DNA of 9,991 bases from a bacterium (lineage in GTDB: Bacteria; Zixibacteria; MSB-5A5; GN15; FEB-12): the NCBI GenBank assembly GCA_030612965.1, contig JAUWMW010000067.1, positions 1 to 9,991 of the forward strand, read 5' to 3'. A program made the translations under genes and the position numbers. The notes below the pieces were generated by a model. It was given only the letters and a program-made list of their open reading frames with translations. It ran no database searches and was not told the origin of the DNA. The stretch's first letter is position 1. The number at the start of each line of letters is the position of its first letter. Positions 1 through 6,524 of the stretch are shown in pieces.

Positions 1-176
1 CGGGTGATGATCTCTTTAGAGCGACCGCCATACGGGTAGCGGCCGACGTCGCCGAAATAGACAACGTCTTCATGCGGCAGCAGTTTGAACAACTCCCGGG
101 CGACGGTGAGGCCGCCCACACCGGAGTCAAAGATGCCGATCGGCGCCGTTGGCGAAATCGAGGAAGGGCTGGTCAT
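1..176 (-). CDS. murI: Glutamate racemase, N-terminal part (runs off the window)
   Basis: MurI interconverts L- and D-glutamate in the cytoplasm and supplies D-Glu for peptidoglycan stem peptides. The visible 58 codons start at ATG (174-176). After a short Ser/Pro-rich leader they read IGIFDSGVGGLTV, the racemase N-terminal signature whose Asp (D17) is the first of the family's catalytic acid/base surroundings, followed by YFGDVGRYPYGGRS, a variant of the usual YFGDTARxPYG substrate-binding loop. The two catalytic cysteines lie beyond the window and cannot be checked. The start codon overlaps the stop of the upstream amidase gene as ATGA, which implies translational coupling. Only a weak purine stretch precedes it inside the amidase gene. 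The family call is firm; functionality cannot be judged from a fragment. Confidence 0.9.
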   Translation of the reverse strand, partial: MTSPSSISPTAPIGIFDSGVGGLTVARELFKLLPHEDVVYFGDVGRYPYGGRSKEIIT

Positions 177-1702
177 CCGCTCTTGTCCTGATTCTTTGAT
201 TCGTACTTGGCTTTGAACTTCTTGATGGCATTGTAAATTGCCCTAGCCACCCGTTTGTGAAACTTGCTGCTTTTGATCGTCTTCTCCTCTTTCTTGTTGG
301 AGATGAAACCAGCCTCGATCAGCACCGACGGTGTGAACACTTTGTTCAACACAAAGAATCCGGCTTGATCGACCCCCCGAGACGGGATCTTGAGATTCTT
401 GCGAAACTCACGCGCGAGCATCATGGCCAGGTCATGCGATTCGGCCTGGAACTCGGTCATGATCATCTCGTTGAGGATGCTGAGAATCGGGTTCTCGAGT
501 CCATATTCATCCGGTGGCGAGGCGGAATCGCCGCGATGTGCTTCGAGGGCGGATCGTTCTTTGAGGAAAAAGCTGTTTTCAAACTGAGCCACCGACCTGG
601 CCGAGTCGTTTTTGGCGGGTGCCAAAAAGAAGACATTCCAGCCGCGGGCCTTTTTCTTGACCGAGGCGTTGGCATGGATGGAAATGAACAGGTCCGCGCC
701 GGCATCATTGGCGATCCTTGCGCGCTGATCGAGTGAGATATAGCGGTCCCGGTCGCGCGTCATCACCACCCGAAACTGCTTGTCCTTGCGGATGAGCTTG
801 GCCAACTCCCGGGCGATTTCGAGTACCACCGTCTTCTCGCGAGTGCCACCCGGTCCGATAGCACCGTAATCAGACCCACCGTGACCGGGATCAATTACGA
901 TGACGTCGATTTTGTCGTCCGGTCCCACTATCGGAGTGGTGGAGGAGGTGTCCAGAGAAAAACCGGCATCGGCAATCGTTATCTGAATGCGCGGCGGGTT
1001 GTAGGCCAGCTTGTGATGAAATTTTTGCACCTTGCCCTTAAGCCGCATCGACACCTGACCCGACCCGGCCGCCTGGTGCGTCGACAGTTTGTACATGTAA
1101 CGCGAGTCTTTGCGGCTCTCGATCTGAGACTGGTTGATCCGGCCGTTAGTGATGGAAACGTTTAGCCAGTTGCCCTCAGTTTGAAATATCTCATACGGCA
1201 GAGCACCGGTGAGCAGTATCTCAATCAGCAGACCGTTGGCCTTGCGCGCCACGACCAGATCGGTGACGTTGAAATACTCCGAATCGATCCTAAGCAACGC
1301 CTGCTCACCGTTGAAAGATATCGATTGGGGCAGGGCGCCGTTGAGGAAGCTGACAAAGGTCTCGGCCGGAAGATACAGTTGACCGTTTCGGAGGTCTGCC
1401 GGGAAGGTCATGTTGTAGCTGTTGTCGTTGAGCTTGAAGAAGGGAGAGTTGAGCACAAAATCAAACCGGTTGACGCCGTCGGTGTAACTGATTTGGTGGC
1501 CCACCGTTTCCCAGTCAAGGGTGCCGCCAAGTATCTCGGCCAGTTCGGAGAAGGACAGATAGGTGATACGATTTTGCCGGTAGGCAGCGATATTCTGCTT
1601 GCCGCCGGAGAAAGCAACCTCGACAGTATCGGCGGACACTGAGCAGGCAAGCACGGTTGTGAGTAACAGAATGCTGAATAGTTGTCTGGACCGGGCTTGC
1701 AT
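173..1702 (-). CDS. Periplasmic N-acetylmuramoyl-L-alanine amidase (AmiC/Amidase_3 type)
   Basis: A zinc amidase that cuts the bond between N-acetylmuramic acid and L-Ala, normally during daughter-cell separation. Residues 1-24 form an export signal ending VSA before D25. A poorer lipobox-like VLAC at 17-20 is an alternative. Residues about 28-140 resemble the copper-amine-oxidase-N-like stalk domain seen in other amidases, and 145-245 resemble an AMIN-type beta domain. The catalytic domain occupies 264-500: IDPGHGG with H274, TREKT with E289, SIHAN with H343 and LIEAGFISN with E463, which are the three zinc ligands and the catalytic Glu. An insert of about 55 residues (364-420) lies where AmiB/AmiC carry the autoinhibitory helix, so control by an EnvC/NlpD-like activator is plausible. 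The ATG overlaps the smpB stop as TAATG, with AGGAAAG about 10 bases upstream. The amidase call is strong; the N-terminal domain names are tentative. Confidence 0.92.
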   Translation of the reverse strand: MQARSRQLFSILLLTTVLACSVSADTVEVAFSGGKQNIAAYRQNRITYLSFSELAEILGGTLDWETVGHQISYTDGVNRFDFVLNSPFFKLNDNSYNMTFPADLRNGQLYLPAETFVSFLNGALPQSISFNGEQALLRIDSEYFNVTDLVVARKANGLLIEILLTGALPYEIFQTEGNWLNVSITNGRINQSQIESRKDSRYMYKLSTHQAAGSGQVSMRLKGKVQKFHHKLAYNPPRIQITIADAGFSLDTSSTTPIVGPDDKIDVIVIDPGHGGSDYGAIGPGGTREKTVVLEIARELAKLIRKDKQFRVVMTRDRDRYISLDQRARIANDAGADLFISIHANASVKKKARGWNVFFLAPAKNDSARSVAQFENSFFLKERSALEAHRGDSASPPDEYGLENPILSILNEMIMTEFQAESHDLAMMLAREFRKNLKIPSRGVDQAGFFVLNKVFTPSVLIEAGFISNKKEEKTIKSSKFHKRVARAIYNAIKKFKAKYESKNQDKSG

Positions 1703-2166
1703 TAATAGTCTTTCCTGAGAGCCTTCTTGATATTCCTGTCCGCTTCCGCCTCGGCAATAGCCTGGCGCTTGTCATGCCTTTTACGCCCCACGGCCACAGC
1801 CAGTTCAATCTTGACCAGGTTCCCCTTGAAATAGATGGCCAAAGGGATCAGGGTCATTCCTTTCTGTTCAGTCTGAACAAACAGCTTGCGGATTTCTCTC
1901 TTGTGCAAGAGGAGGCGTCTGGTTCGCAGGGGGTCCTGCTCGACGTCGGTGGCCATCTTGTAGGGTGATATATGCAGATTCCTCAGTAATACCTGACTGC
2001 CTTCGACAACGGCATGTGCGTCCGACAAATTGACTTTTCCCTCACGAATAGACTTGACCTCCGCCCCCTTCAACTCGATTCCGGCTTCAAGTTTGTTCAG
2101 TATCGTATAATCGTGCCAGGCCTTCCGATTTCGAGTGACATAGCGAATTTGCACATCCTCTTTCAT
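1702..2166 (-). CDS. smpB: SsrA (tmRNA)-binding protein SmpB
   Basis: SmpB binds tmRNA and brings it to stalled ribosomes for trans-translation. The 154-residue product has the family signatures in order: NRKAWHDY (usual form NRKARHDY), GAEVKSIR, LHISPY, DPLRTRRLLLHKREI, TLIPLAIYFKG and GRKRHDKR, then a basic C-terminal tail of the kind that enters the mRNA channel. I chose ATG at 2164-2166 rather than a TTG 12 codons upstream: the ATG gives the usual SmpB length, and the TTG is itself the first three bases of a good -35 box. No Shine-Dalgarno sequence precedes the ATG, in keeping with a leaderless transcript. The stop overlaps the amidase start. No ssrA gene is visible in the window. Confidence 0.95.
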   Translation of the reverse strand: MKEDVQIRYVTRNRKAWHDYTILNKLEAGIELKGAEVKSIREGKVNLSDAHAVVEGSQVLLRNLHISPYKMATDVEQDPLRTRRLLLHKREIRKLFVQTEQKGMTLIPLAIYFKGNLVKIELAVAVGRKRHDKRQAIAEAEADRNIKKALRKDY

Positions 2167-2173
2167 GGCGCCA

Positions 2174-2202
2174 AGAATAGGTGAAAGAGCCTCTGATGGC
2201 AA
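2174..2202 (-). promoter_or_regulatory. Putative sigma70 promoter of smpB-amidase-murI
   Basis: On the minus strand TTGCCA (2202-2197) and TATTCT (2179-2174) are separated by exactly 17 bases. They match consensus at 5/6 and 4/6 positions. AT-rich sequence lies just upstream of the -35 box. Transcription would begin about 7-8 bases past the -10 box, at or one base before the A of the smpB ATG (2166), giving a leaderless message. This is seen in sequence only. Confidence 0.55.
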
Positions 2203-2331
2203 TTAAAATCGCTGCGCCGGCAGTAGGTCCATAGTTGACGGGATGTCGTGATCCTAAAGCTTCAGCATCCTCAGGTCGACTAATGTAGAAGAGAGTATGG
2301 GGAGCAAAACGGGCATTGGCCTGTTGCGTAG

Positions 2332-2336
2332 AAGGA
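2332..2336 (+). promoter_or_regulatory. Ribosome binding site fixing the start of the first receiver gene
   Basis: AAGGA sits six bases before the ATG at 2343. It favours that ATG over an in-frame TTG at 2316, which would add nine residues (ACCVEGRLM-like) unrelated to the receiver fold. The whole divergent spacer from 2167 to 2342 holds no convincing plus-strand promoter: TTGACG occurs at 2235-2240 but has no -10 match at normal spacing. Confidence 0.7.
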
Positions 2337-2342
2337 CGACTA

Positions 2343-2741
2343 ATGGCTTCTGGCAATCCGAAGAAACCAGCCACGATTCTGGTGGTGGACGACGAGGAAG
2401 TTATCGTTGATCTGCTAATGAATATCCTTCAGCGCGAGGGCTACCAGGTGCATTGCGTCCGATCAGGTCGCCAGGCCGTAGAAATAGCCATGAAAGTCCG
2501 TCCGGATTTGATAATCATGGATATCCTCATGCCGGATCTGGACGGTTATGGTGCTACCGAATTGATCAAGCGGAACTCGTCGCTCAAGGATGTGCCGGTG
2601 ATTTTCCTGACCGGACGATCAGCCGAAGAGGATGGCGGCAAAGCCTTTGCCACCGGCGCCACAACGTTTATGAGAAAGCCGTTCAAGAAACAGCAGATCA
2701 CGGACCTGGTCAATCTGACCTTCATGTCGCTGACAACCTGA
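2343..2741 (+). CDS. Stand-alone CheY-like response regulator (first of a pair)
   Basis: A 132-residue single-domain receiver that should be phosphorylated by a histidine kinase and signal by protein contact, since no output domain follows. ILVVDDEE gives the acidic pair D16/D17, IIMDILMPDLDGY gives the phospho-acceptor D60, VIFLTGRS gives switch T90, and FMRKPF gives the conserved K112 followed by cis-Pro. All receiver catalytic residues are present. The last helix ends at residue 132 with no linker. It is followed 100 bp later by a second receiver with the same residue numbering, suggesting tandem duplication. No kinase lies in the window. The physiological output is unknown; such proteins can act in phosphorelays, motility or polar organisation. 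Confidence 0.92.
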   Translation: MASGNPKKPATILVVDDEEVIVDLLMNILQREGYQVHCVRSGRQAVEIAMKVRPDLIIMDILMPDLDGYGATELIKRNSSLKDVPVIFLTGRSAEEDGGKAFATGATTFMRKPFKKQQITDLVNLTFMSLTT

Positions 2742-2803
2742 TCTTCTTACCCTGGTAAAGTTTTGCAGTGGGAAAGCCGACATATCAGACTATAAGAGAT
2801 AAT

Positions 2804-2820
2804 CCAGCCATGCCGGCTGG
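2804..2820. promoter_or_regulatory. Small inverted repeat ahead of the second receiver gene
   Basis: CCAGCC and GGCTGG form a perfect 6-bp inverted repeat around a 5-base centre, 21 bases before the GTG at 2842. No T-run follows, so it is not an ordinary terminator. It could be an operator or a leader hairpin. A TATAAG at 2791-2796 lies just upstream but has no acceptable -35 box. Weak evidence. Confidence 0.3.
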
Positions 2821-2841
2821 CCTCGACCAAAGGAAGAAACC

Positions 2842-3243
2842 GTGACCCAGAAGGTCAAGATAAGCACAGCCCGTATTCTCGTAATAGACGACGAGCCCGA
2901 AATCACTGAGATCGTTGAGACCTTCCTGGTAGAATCAGGCTATCAGGTAGCCGTTGAGAATTCACCCAGTGAGGCGGTCGAAAAGGCCCGCGCTTTCAAG
3001 CCTGACGTGGTTCTTCTGGACATCATGATGCCCGGCGTAGACGGTTACGACATCTGTCAGCAACTGAAGGCAGACCCGCAGTTCGCCGGGGTACCAATCA
3101 TCTTTCTGACCGGCAAAGACAGGACTGACGACATGGGGCGCTCGTTCCGCTCCGGCGGTGACATGTTTATCAAGAAGCCGTTTTCCTGCGAACGGCTCTT
3201 GGAAATCGTCAATATCGTTCTGCTGTCGACCGGCAAGCATTGA
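2842..3243 (+). CDS. Stand-alone CheY-like response regulator (second of a pair)
   Basis: A 133-residue single-domain receiver. ILVIDDEP supplies D16/D17, VLLDIMMPGVDGY the phospho-acceptor D60, IIFLTGK the switch T90 and FIKKPF the conserved K112. These positions are numerically identical to those in the preceding receiver (2343-2741), although most surface residues differ. The start is GTG, supported by AAGGA seven bases upstream at 2830-2834. There is no DNA-binding or enzymatic output domain. The 100-bp gap and shared orientation allow co-transcription with its twin, and the pair ends at a strong intrinsic terminator whose stem contains the last codons and stop of this gene. Kinase partner and target are not visible. 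Confidence 0.92.
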   Translation: MTQKVKISTARILVIDDEPEITEIVETFLVESGYQVAVENSPSEAVEKARAFKPDVVLLDIMMPGVDGYDICQQLKADPQFAGVPIIFLTGKDRTDDMGRSFRSGGDMFIKKPFSCERLLEIVNIVLLSTGKH

Positions 3244-3261
3244 GCCGGTCGGTATTTTTTT
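3227..3261 (+). terminator. Intrinsic terminator of the receiver pair
   Basis: CGACCGGC (3227-3234) and GCCGGTCG (3244-3251) form a perfect 8-bp GC-rich stem with a 9-base loop, followed by a T-rich tract with seven consecutive Ts (3255-3261). The loop includes the TGA stop of the second receiver gene (3241-3243). The next promoter's -35 box starts two bases after the T-run, so the spacing is extremely compact. Confidence 0.85.
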
Positions 3262-3262
3262 G

Positions 3263-3291
3263 TTGACATTTGTTGTGCGCTGCACTATAAT
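3263..3291 (+). promoter_or_regulatory. Perfect-consensus sigma70 promoter for the PhaR-phasin gene
   Basis: TTGACA (3263-3268) and TATAAT (3286-3291) match consensus at all 12 positions, with a 17-base spacer. Transcription should start near 3298, leaving a leader of only about eight bases before the ATG at 3306. The -35 box directly follows the upstream terminator. Such a strong core promoter for a predicted regulator suggests it is held down by repression; see the palindrome at 3275-3285. Confidence 0.85.
3275..3285. promoter_or_regulatory. Candidate PhaR-type operator between -35 and -10
   Basis: GTGC-GCT-GCAC is a perfect palindrome whose core is TGC-N3-GCA. It abuts the -10 hexamer, so a bound protein would block RNA polymerase. 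PhaR repressors of PHB-accumulating bacteria are reported to bind TGC-rich inverted repeats near phaP and phaR promoters, and the downstream gene encodes a PhaR-type DNA-binding domain. Autorepression is therefore a reasonable inference, not something shown here. Confidence 0.5.
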
Positions 3292-3305
3292 AGGATGAGT
3301 AGGTT

Positions 3306-3896
3306 ATGAGAGTCATTAAGCGATACAGTAATCGGCGTCTGTACGACACAACCGATAGTCGCACCATCACCCAGTCTCATCTGGCCTCAATGGTGCGTGA
3401 GGGCGCTGATGTCAAAATCGTGGATACTGCCTCCGGTCGCGATATCACGCTGGCCGTACTGGGGCGGATCATGATCAGTGAGGCATCCCGGTGGGGTGAC
3501 AGACGACAGACCAAAGAAGTGTTTTCCAAACTCATAATGGTAGGAGGTGAGAAGTCCATGTCTATTCTGAAAAACACCGTGTTGGCGTCGATCGGCGCCT
3601 TCCAGGTTACCAAGGCCAAGGCCGAGAAGGTCATCGATGATCTTATCAAGAAAGGTGATCTGGACAAGTCCAAACGCAAACAGGCTGTGATGGAGCTACT
3701 GGATAAGGCCGAGAAATCTACTTCCCAGTTGAAGGAGAGGGTCCTCAAAGAGGCCGGTCGAGCTCAGCAGGAAGTGACCGGGGCGGTTAAGAAACTCAAC
3801 CTGGCCAGGCAGTCTGACATGAAGAAGCTTGAGACCAAAGTGGACAGGTTGGTCAAACAGCTTAAGAAGCTCGAGAAGAAATTGGACAGTCTCTGA
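3306..3896 (+). CDS. PhaR-type DNA-binding domain fused to a phasin/PhaF-like coiled tail
   Basis: A 196-residue protein. Residues 3-52 match the PHB-accumulation regulator N-terminal domain: IKRYSNRRLYDT (4-15), a LASMVREGADVKIVD stretch (26-40) and SGRDIT (43-48). In PhaR this domain binds both DNA and PHA granules. Residues about 84-160 resemble the granule-associated PhaF/PhaI phasin family (LKNTVLASIGAF, KAEKVIDDLIKKGDLDKS), being helical, highly charged and Lys-rich. Residues 172-196 are a leucine-heptad coiled coil. Canonical PhaR instead carries a different C-terminal domain, so this looks like a regulator and phasin in one chain. The ATG is chosen because the family motif begins at residue 4 and an AGGA/GTAGG stretch precedes it. 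No PHA synthase (phaC) is in the window, so a role in polymer storage is unproven. Confidence 0.75.
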   Translation: MRVIKRYSNRRLYDTTDSRTITQSHLASMVREGADVKIVDTASGRDITLAVLGRIMISEASRWGDRRQTKEVFSKLIMVGGEKSMSILKNTVLASIGAFQVTKAKAEKVIDDLIKKGDLDKSKRKQAVMELLDKAEKSTSQLKERVLKEAGRAQQEVTGAVKKLNLARQSDMKKLETKVDRLVKQLKKLEKKLDSL

Positions 3897-3905
3897 TAGA
3901 CTGTC
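3885..3905. terminator. Hairpin between convergent genes, possible weak bidirectional terminator
   Basis: GACAGTCT and AGACTGTC form a perfect 8-bp stem with a 5-base loop spanning the stop codon of the PhaR-phasin gene. No T-run follows on the plus strand. On the minus strand, downstream of ligA, the stem is followed by a T/C-rich tract containing TTTCTTCT, so it may serve ligA better. The 33-bp spacer (3897-3929) holds nothing else. Confidence 0.5.
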
Positions 3906-3929
3906 GGTTAACAGGCCCGGGTGGGGGAG

Positions 3930-5954
3930 TTAGTCGTTGGTGTTGTTGAGCAGTTGCTCCAGTCCGGACTCATTGATGATGGTCGTTCCGAGTTTGCGTG
4001 CTTTGGCCAGTTTTGATCCGGCGTCGGCTCCACCAAGCAAATAGTTCGTTTTTGCTGATACCGCCGAGGCAACTCTTCCACCGTGCTCTTCGATCAGGTT
4101 CTTGAAATAGCCACGCGGTTGAGACAGCGTGCCAGTGATGACAAAGGTCTTGCCGGCCAGTTTCCCGGTTGCAGCAAGTGACTGGAAAACCGGAAACTGC
4201 ACACCTCCTTCGCGCATTCGTTTCAGCATCGATTGATTGCCTTCGTTGGCAAAAAAGTCGCCGATGCAGGCGGCGATGATCGGACCGATCCCGTCCACCG
4301 CTGTCAGTTCCTCGGTAGAGGTGGTCTCAAACTTTTCGAACGTCTCAAACTGGCCCGCCAAGAGTCCGGCGGCGGCTTCGCCGACACTAGGGATACCCAG
4401 AGCGTAGATCAAGCGTGGCAGTGGTGTGGTGCGTGATTGATCGATAGCATTCAGGAGGTTCTGAGCCTTCTTCTCGGCCATCAGGTCAAGTGGCAGGAGT
4501 TGTTCTTTGGTCAGGAAGAAAAGATCGGCCGGGTTCCGGACCAGTTTTTCATCGATGAGTTGGCGGGCCAACTTGCCGCCGAGTCCTTCGATGTCAAAAC
4601 CTGACTTGGAAGCAAAGTGAAAAAGGCGCCGCTCCAGTTGGGCCGGGCAAGCCGGGTTGAGACAGCGGTGCGCCGCCTCGCCCTCCGAGCGGGTGATCGG
4701 TTCTTCGCAGGATGGACACTTTTTGCGGAACTCTACGGGCCGCGTCCCTTTGACCCTCTTGCTTTTGTCGACGTCGACCACTTCCGGAATGACATCCCCT
4801 GCCCGACGCACGGTTACGGTGTCACCTTTGCGGATATCGAGCTCCTGGATCCGGTCCGCATTGTGCAGCGTAGCGCGGGAAACATAGACGCCGGATACTT
4901 TCACGGGCTCGAACGTAGCCACCGGGGTCACGACCCCGGTACGCCCGACCGAGAACTCGATTTCTTCCACCACTGTCGGCGCCGTCTCGGCTGCGAACTT
5001 CCAAGCCACAGCCCAGCGCGGCGCACGCGATATCTGTCCGAGAATGGTTTGCTGATTGAAGCGATCCACCTTGACCACCATGCCGTCGATCTCATAGTCG
5101 AGCTGCTCTCTGGCTGACTGCAGTGTCTCGAAAGCCCGACCCACGGCTTCAGTTCCGGTGGTAGGTGCGATAAGATCATTGATGAGGAAGCCCTCATGTC
5201 GCAGCAGTTCCATAACACGTTGGTGGCGGTCCAGAGACTCCAGATCGGTATCGGAGATGCCGTAGGCATAGAACATTAGCGGGCGCGAGGCTGTGACCGA
5301 TGAGTCCAGTTGCCTTAGCGACCCGGCGGCGGCATTGCGCGGGTTGGCTAATGGTGGCAGATTGTTAGCTTCCAGAGCATCGTTCAAGTGGGCAAAGGCC
5401 GACTTCTTCATGATTACCTCGCCGCGAACCTCCAGCAAAGGACAGCGTTTGGCTGTCTCCTCCGACAGTCTCAGCGGGACCGTTCTCAATGTTCTAAGGT
5501 TGACCGTGATATTCTCGCCGCTCCTGCCGTCGCCGCGCGTGGAACCAAGGACGAACAGGCCGTGCTCGTAAACCAATTCTACTGCCAGACCGTCGAGTTT
5601 GGGCTCCGTGATGTATTCTATTTCGCCGGACGTCTCGAGTCCTTCCCTGACTCGGCGGTCAAACTGCTCGAACTCTTCTTCGCTGGTGACCTTTTGCAGT
5701 GACAGCATCGGCACGCGGTGTTGAACCACTGCAAACTTCTTCGAGACCGGTGCGCCCACCCGTTGGCTGGGCGAGTCGGGAGTGACCAACTCCGGAAACT
5801 GCCGCTCGATCTCAAGCAGGTGATCGAAAAGACGATCGTACTCAGCATCGGAGATAGCTGGGTTGTCGTCGACGTAATAGAGGCGGTTGTGCCGGTCGAT
5901 CTCGGCGCGCAGCTTCTTCAGTTCTGCCAGTATCTTCTTGTCCGGTGCAGCCAT
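3930..5954 (-). CDS. ligA: NAD+-dependent DNA ligase
   Basis: LigA seals 3'-OH/5'-phosphate nicks at the expense of NAD+ during replication and repair. All domains are present over 674 residues, the family's usual length. Domain Ia (22-42, HNRLYYVDDNPAISDAEYD) handles NMN. The adenylation domain carries K119 in EPKLDG, plus RGEV (177-180), GMVVKVD (291-297) and WKF (318-320). It is followed by an OB fold, a Cys4 zinc finger (C413, C416, C431, C436), helix-hairpin-helix repeats (about 512-570, with DGIGP) and a C-terminal BRCT domain (about 597-672). The ATG is preceded by no recognisable Shine-Dalgarno sequence. The gene follows the unknown 175-residue gene after 37 bp, so co-transcription from pal onward is possible. 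Nothing suggests loss of function. Confidence 0.98.
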   Translation of the reverse strand: MAAPDKKILAELKKLRAEIDRHNRLYYVDDNPAISDAEYDRLFDHLLEIERQFPELVTPDSPSQRVGAPVSKKFAVVQHRVPMLSLQKVTSEEEFEQFDRRVREGLETSGEIEYITEPKLDGLAVELVYEHGLFVLGSTRGDGRSGENITVNLRTLRTVPLRLSEETAKRCPLLEVRGEVIMKKSAFAHLNDALEANNLPPLANPRNAAAGSLRQLDSSVTASRPLMFYAYGISDTDLESLDRHQRVMELLRHEGFLINDLIAPTTGTEAVGRAFETLQSAREQLDYEIDGMVVKVDRFNQQTILGQISRAPRWAVAWKFAAETAPTVVEEIEFSVGRTGVVTPVATFEPVKVSGVYVSRATLHNADRIQELDIRKGDTVTVRRAGDVIPEVVDVDKSKRVKGTRPVEFRKKCPSCEEPITRSEGEAAHRCLNPACPAQLERRLFHFASKSGFDIEGLGGKLARQLIDEKLVRNPADLFFLTKEQLLPLDLMAEKKAQNLLNAIDQSRTTPLPRLIYALGIPSVGEAAAGLLAGQFETFEKFETTSTEELTAVDGIGPIIAACIGDFFANEGNQSMLKRMREGGVQFPVFQSLAATGKLAGKTFVITGTLSQPRGYFKNLIEEHGGRVASAVSAKTNYLLGGADAGSKLAKARKLGTTIINESGLEQLLNNTND

Positions 5955-5992
5955 GACGGCAATAAAGAAGCGCCGGACGAGAGTGTCAACAA

Positions 5993-6520
5993 CTATGCGG
6001 ACTGGTGTCGGTGCAGAAGCTGTTTGCGGAAGGCTGCGATTTCCTGGCCAGCCAGGTCATCCTCGATATCATCGATCCAAATTGCCGCCAGATAGTCATT
6101 GTTGTCGGCTTGCAGGATCACATGGTCAGCTATGTAGAAACTGCGCGATGGTGAGTTGTGCGTGAACTGCAGGCGCAGCCGGGTTTGTGTCTTGTTGGTC
6201 GTGATTCGGGGTTCGCGGATCGTCTCCCGGAATTCCAGCCAGCGGATGTCGGCCGGATCCACCACGGATGGCATAATCAGCTTGTCGTCGACTTCCCAGC
6301 GGCGGCGGGGCAGAGTTACCTCGATGAAAATAAGGAGGGCGTTATGGTCGAATTGCAGGCTGACGAACTCAGAATCAAGATATGAGAAGAATCGGTGTTG
6401 CGGCGCCAGGGCGCCAATCTGGACGTAGAGCGCATCTTCTTCCAGTTGATAAAAACCCCGGCCGGGCGCTATCGGCTCGGTCGGGGTGGAGATTCTCAGT
6501 CTGGCCGACCGGATCGTCAC
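5993..6520 (-). CDS. Conserved-looking protein of unknown function between cpoB and ligA
   Basis: A 175-residue product I do not recognise. It has no signal peptide or membrane segment. Residues 1-120 alternate short hydrophobic and charged runs typical of beta strands (for example DALYVQIGAL, ALLIFIEVTL and TRLRLQFTH), and residues 137-175 look helical and acidic then basic. A two-part reading would be a small beta domain with a helical tail. The start is GTG at 6518-6520, four bases after the cpoB stop. AAGGA inside the last codons of cpoB lies about 11 bases upstream, supporting translation and coupling to cpoB. An ATG overlapping the cpoB stop is out of frame and meets TGA after two codons, so I rejected it. 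Function unknown; co-transcription with the Tol-Pal genes is the only clue. Confidence 0.72.
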   Translation of the reverse strand: MTIRSARLRISTPTEPIAPGRGFYQLEEDALYVQIGALAPQHRFFSYLDSEFVSLQFDHNALLIFIEVTLPRRRWEVDDKLIMPSVVDPADIRWLEFRETIREPRITTNKTQTRLRLQFTHNSPSRSFYIADHVILQADNNDYLAAIWIDDIEDDLAGQEIAAFRKQLLHRHQSA

Positions 6521-6524
6521 GGCA

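Noticed and set aside
257..1642. Long plus-strand open frames opposite the amidase gene
   Set aside because: They are antisense shadows of a gene with complete catalytic motifs. None has a recognisable domain or ribosome binding site.
2164..2202. Longer SmpB starting at TTG 2202
   Set aside because: The extra 12 residues precede the conserved start region, and the TTG belongs to a good -35 box. ATG 2166 gives normal family length.
2235..2263. Promoter for the first receiver gene starting with TTGACG
   Set aside because: No -10 hexamer of acceptable match is found at 15-19 bp spacing.
4617..5117. 166-codon plus-strand frame opposite ligA
   Set aside because: It lies entirely antisense to conserved LigA domains; codon-phase shadowing in GC-rich DNA explains it.
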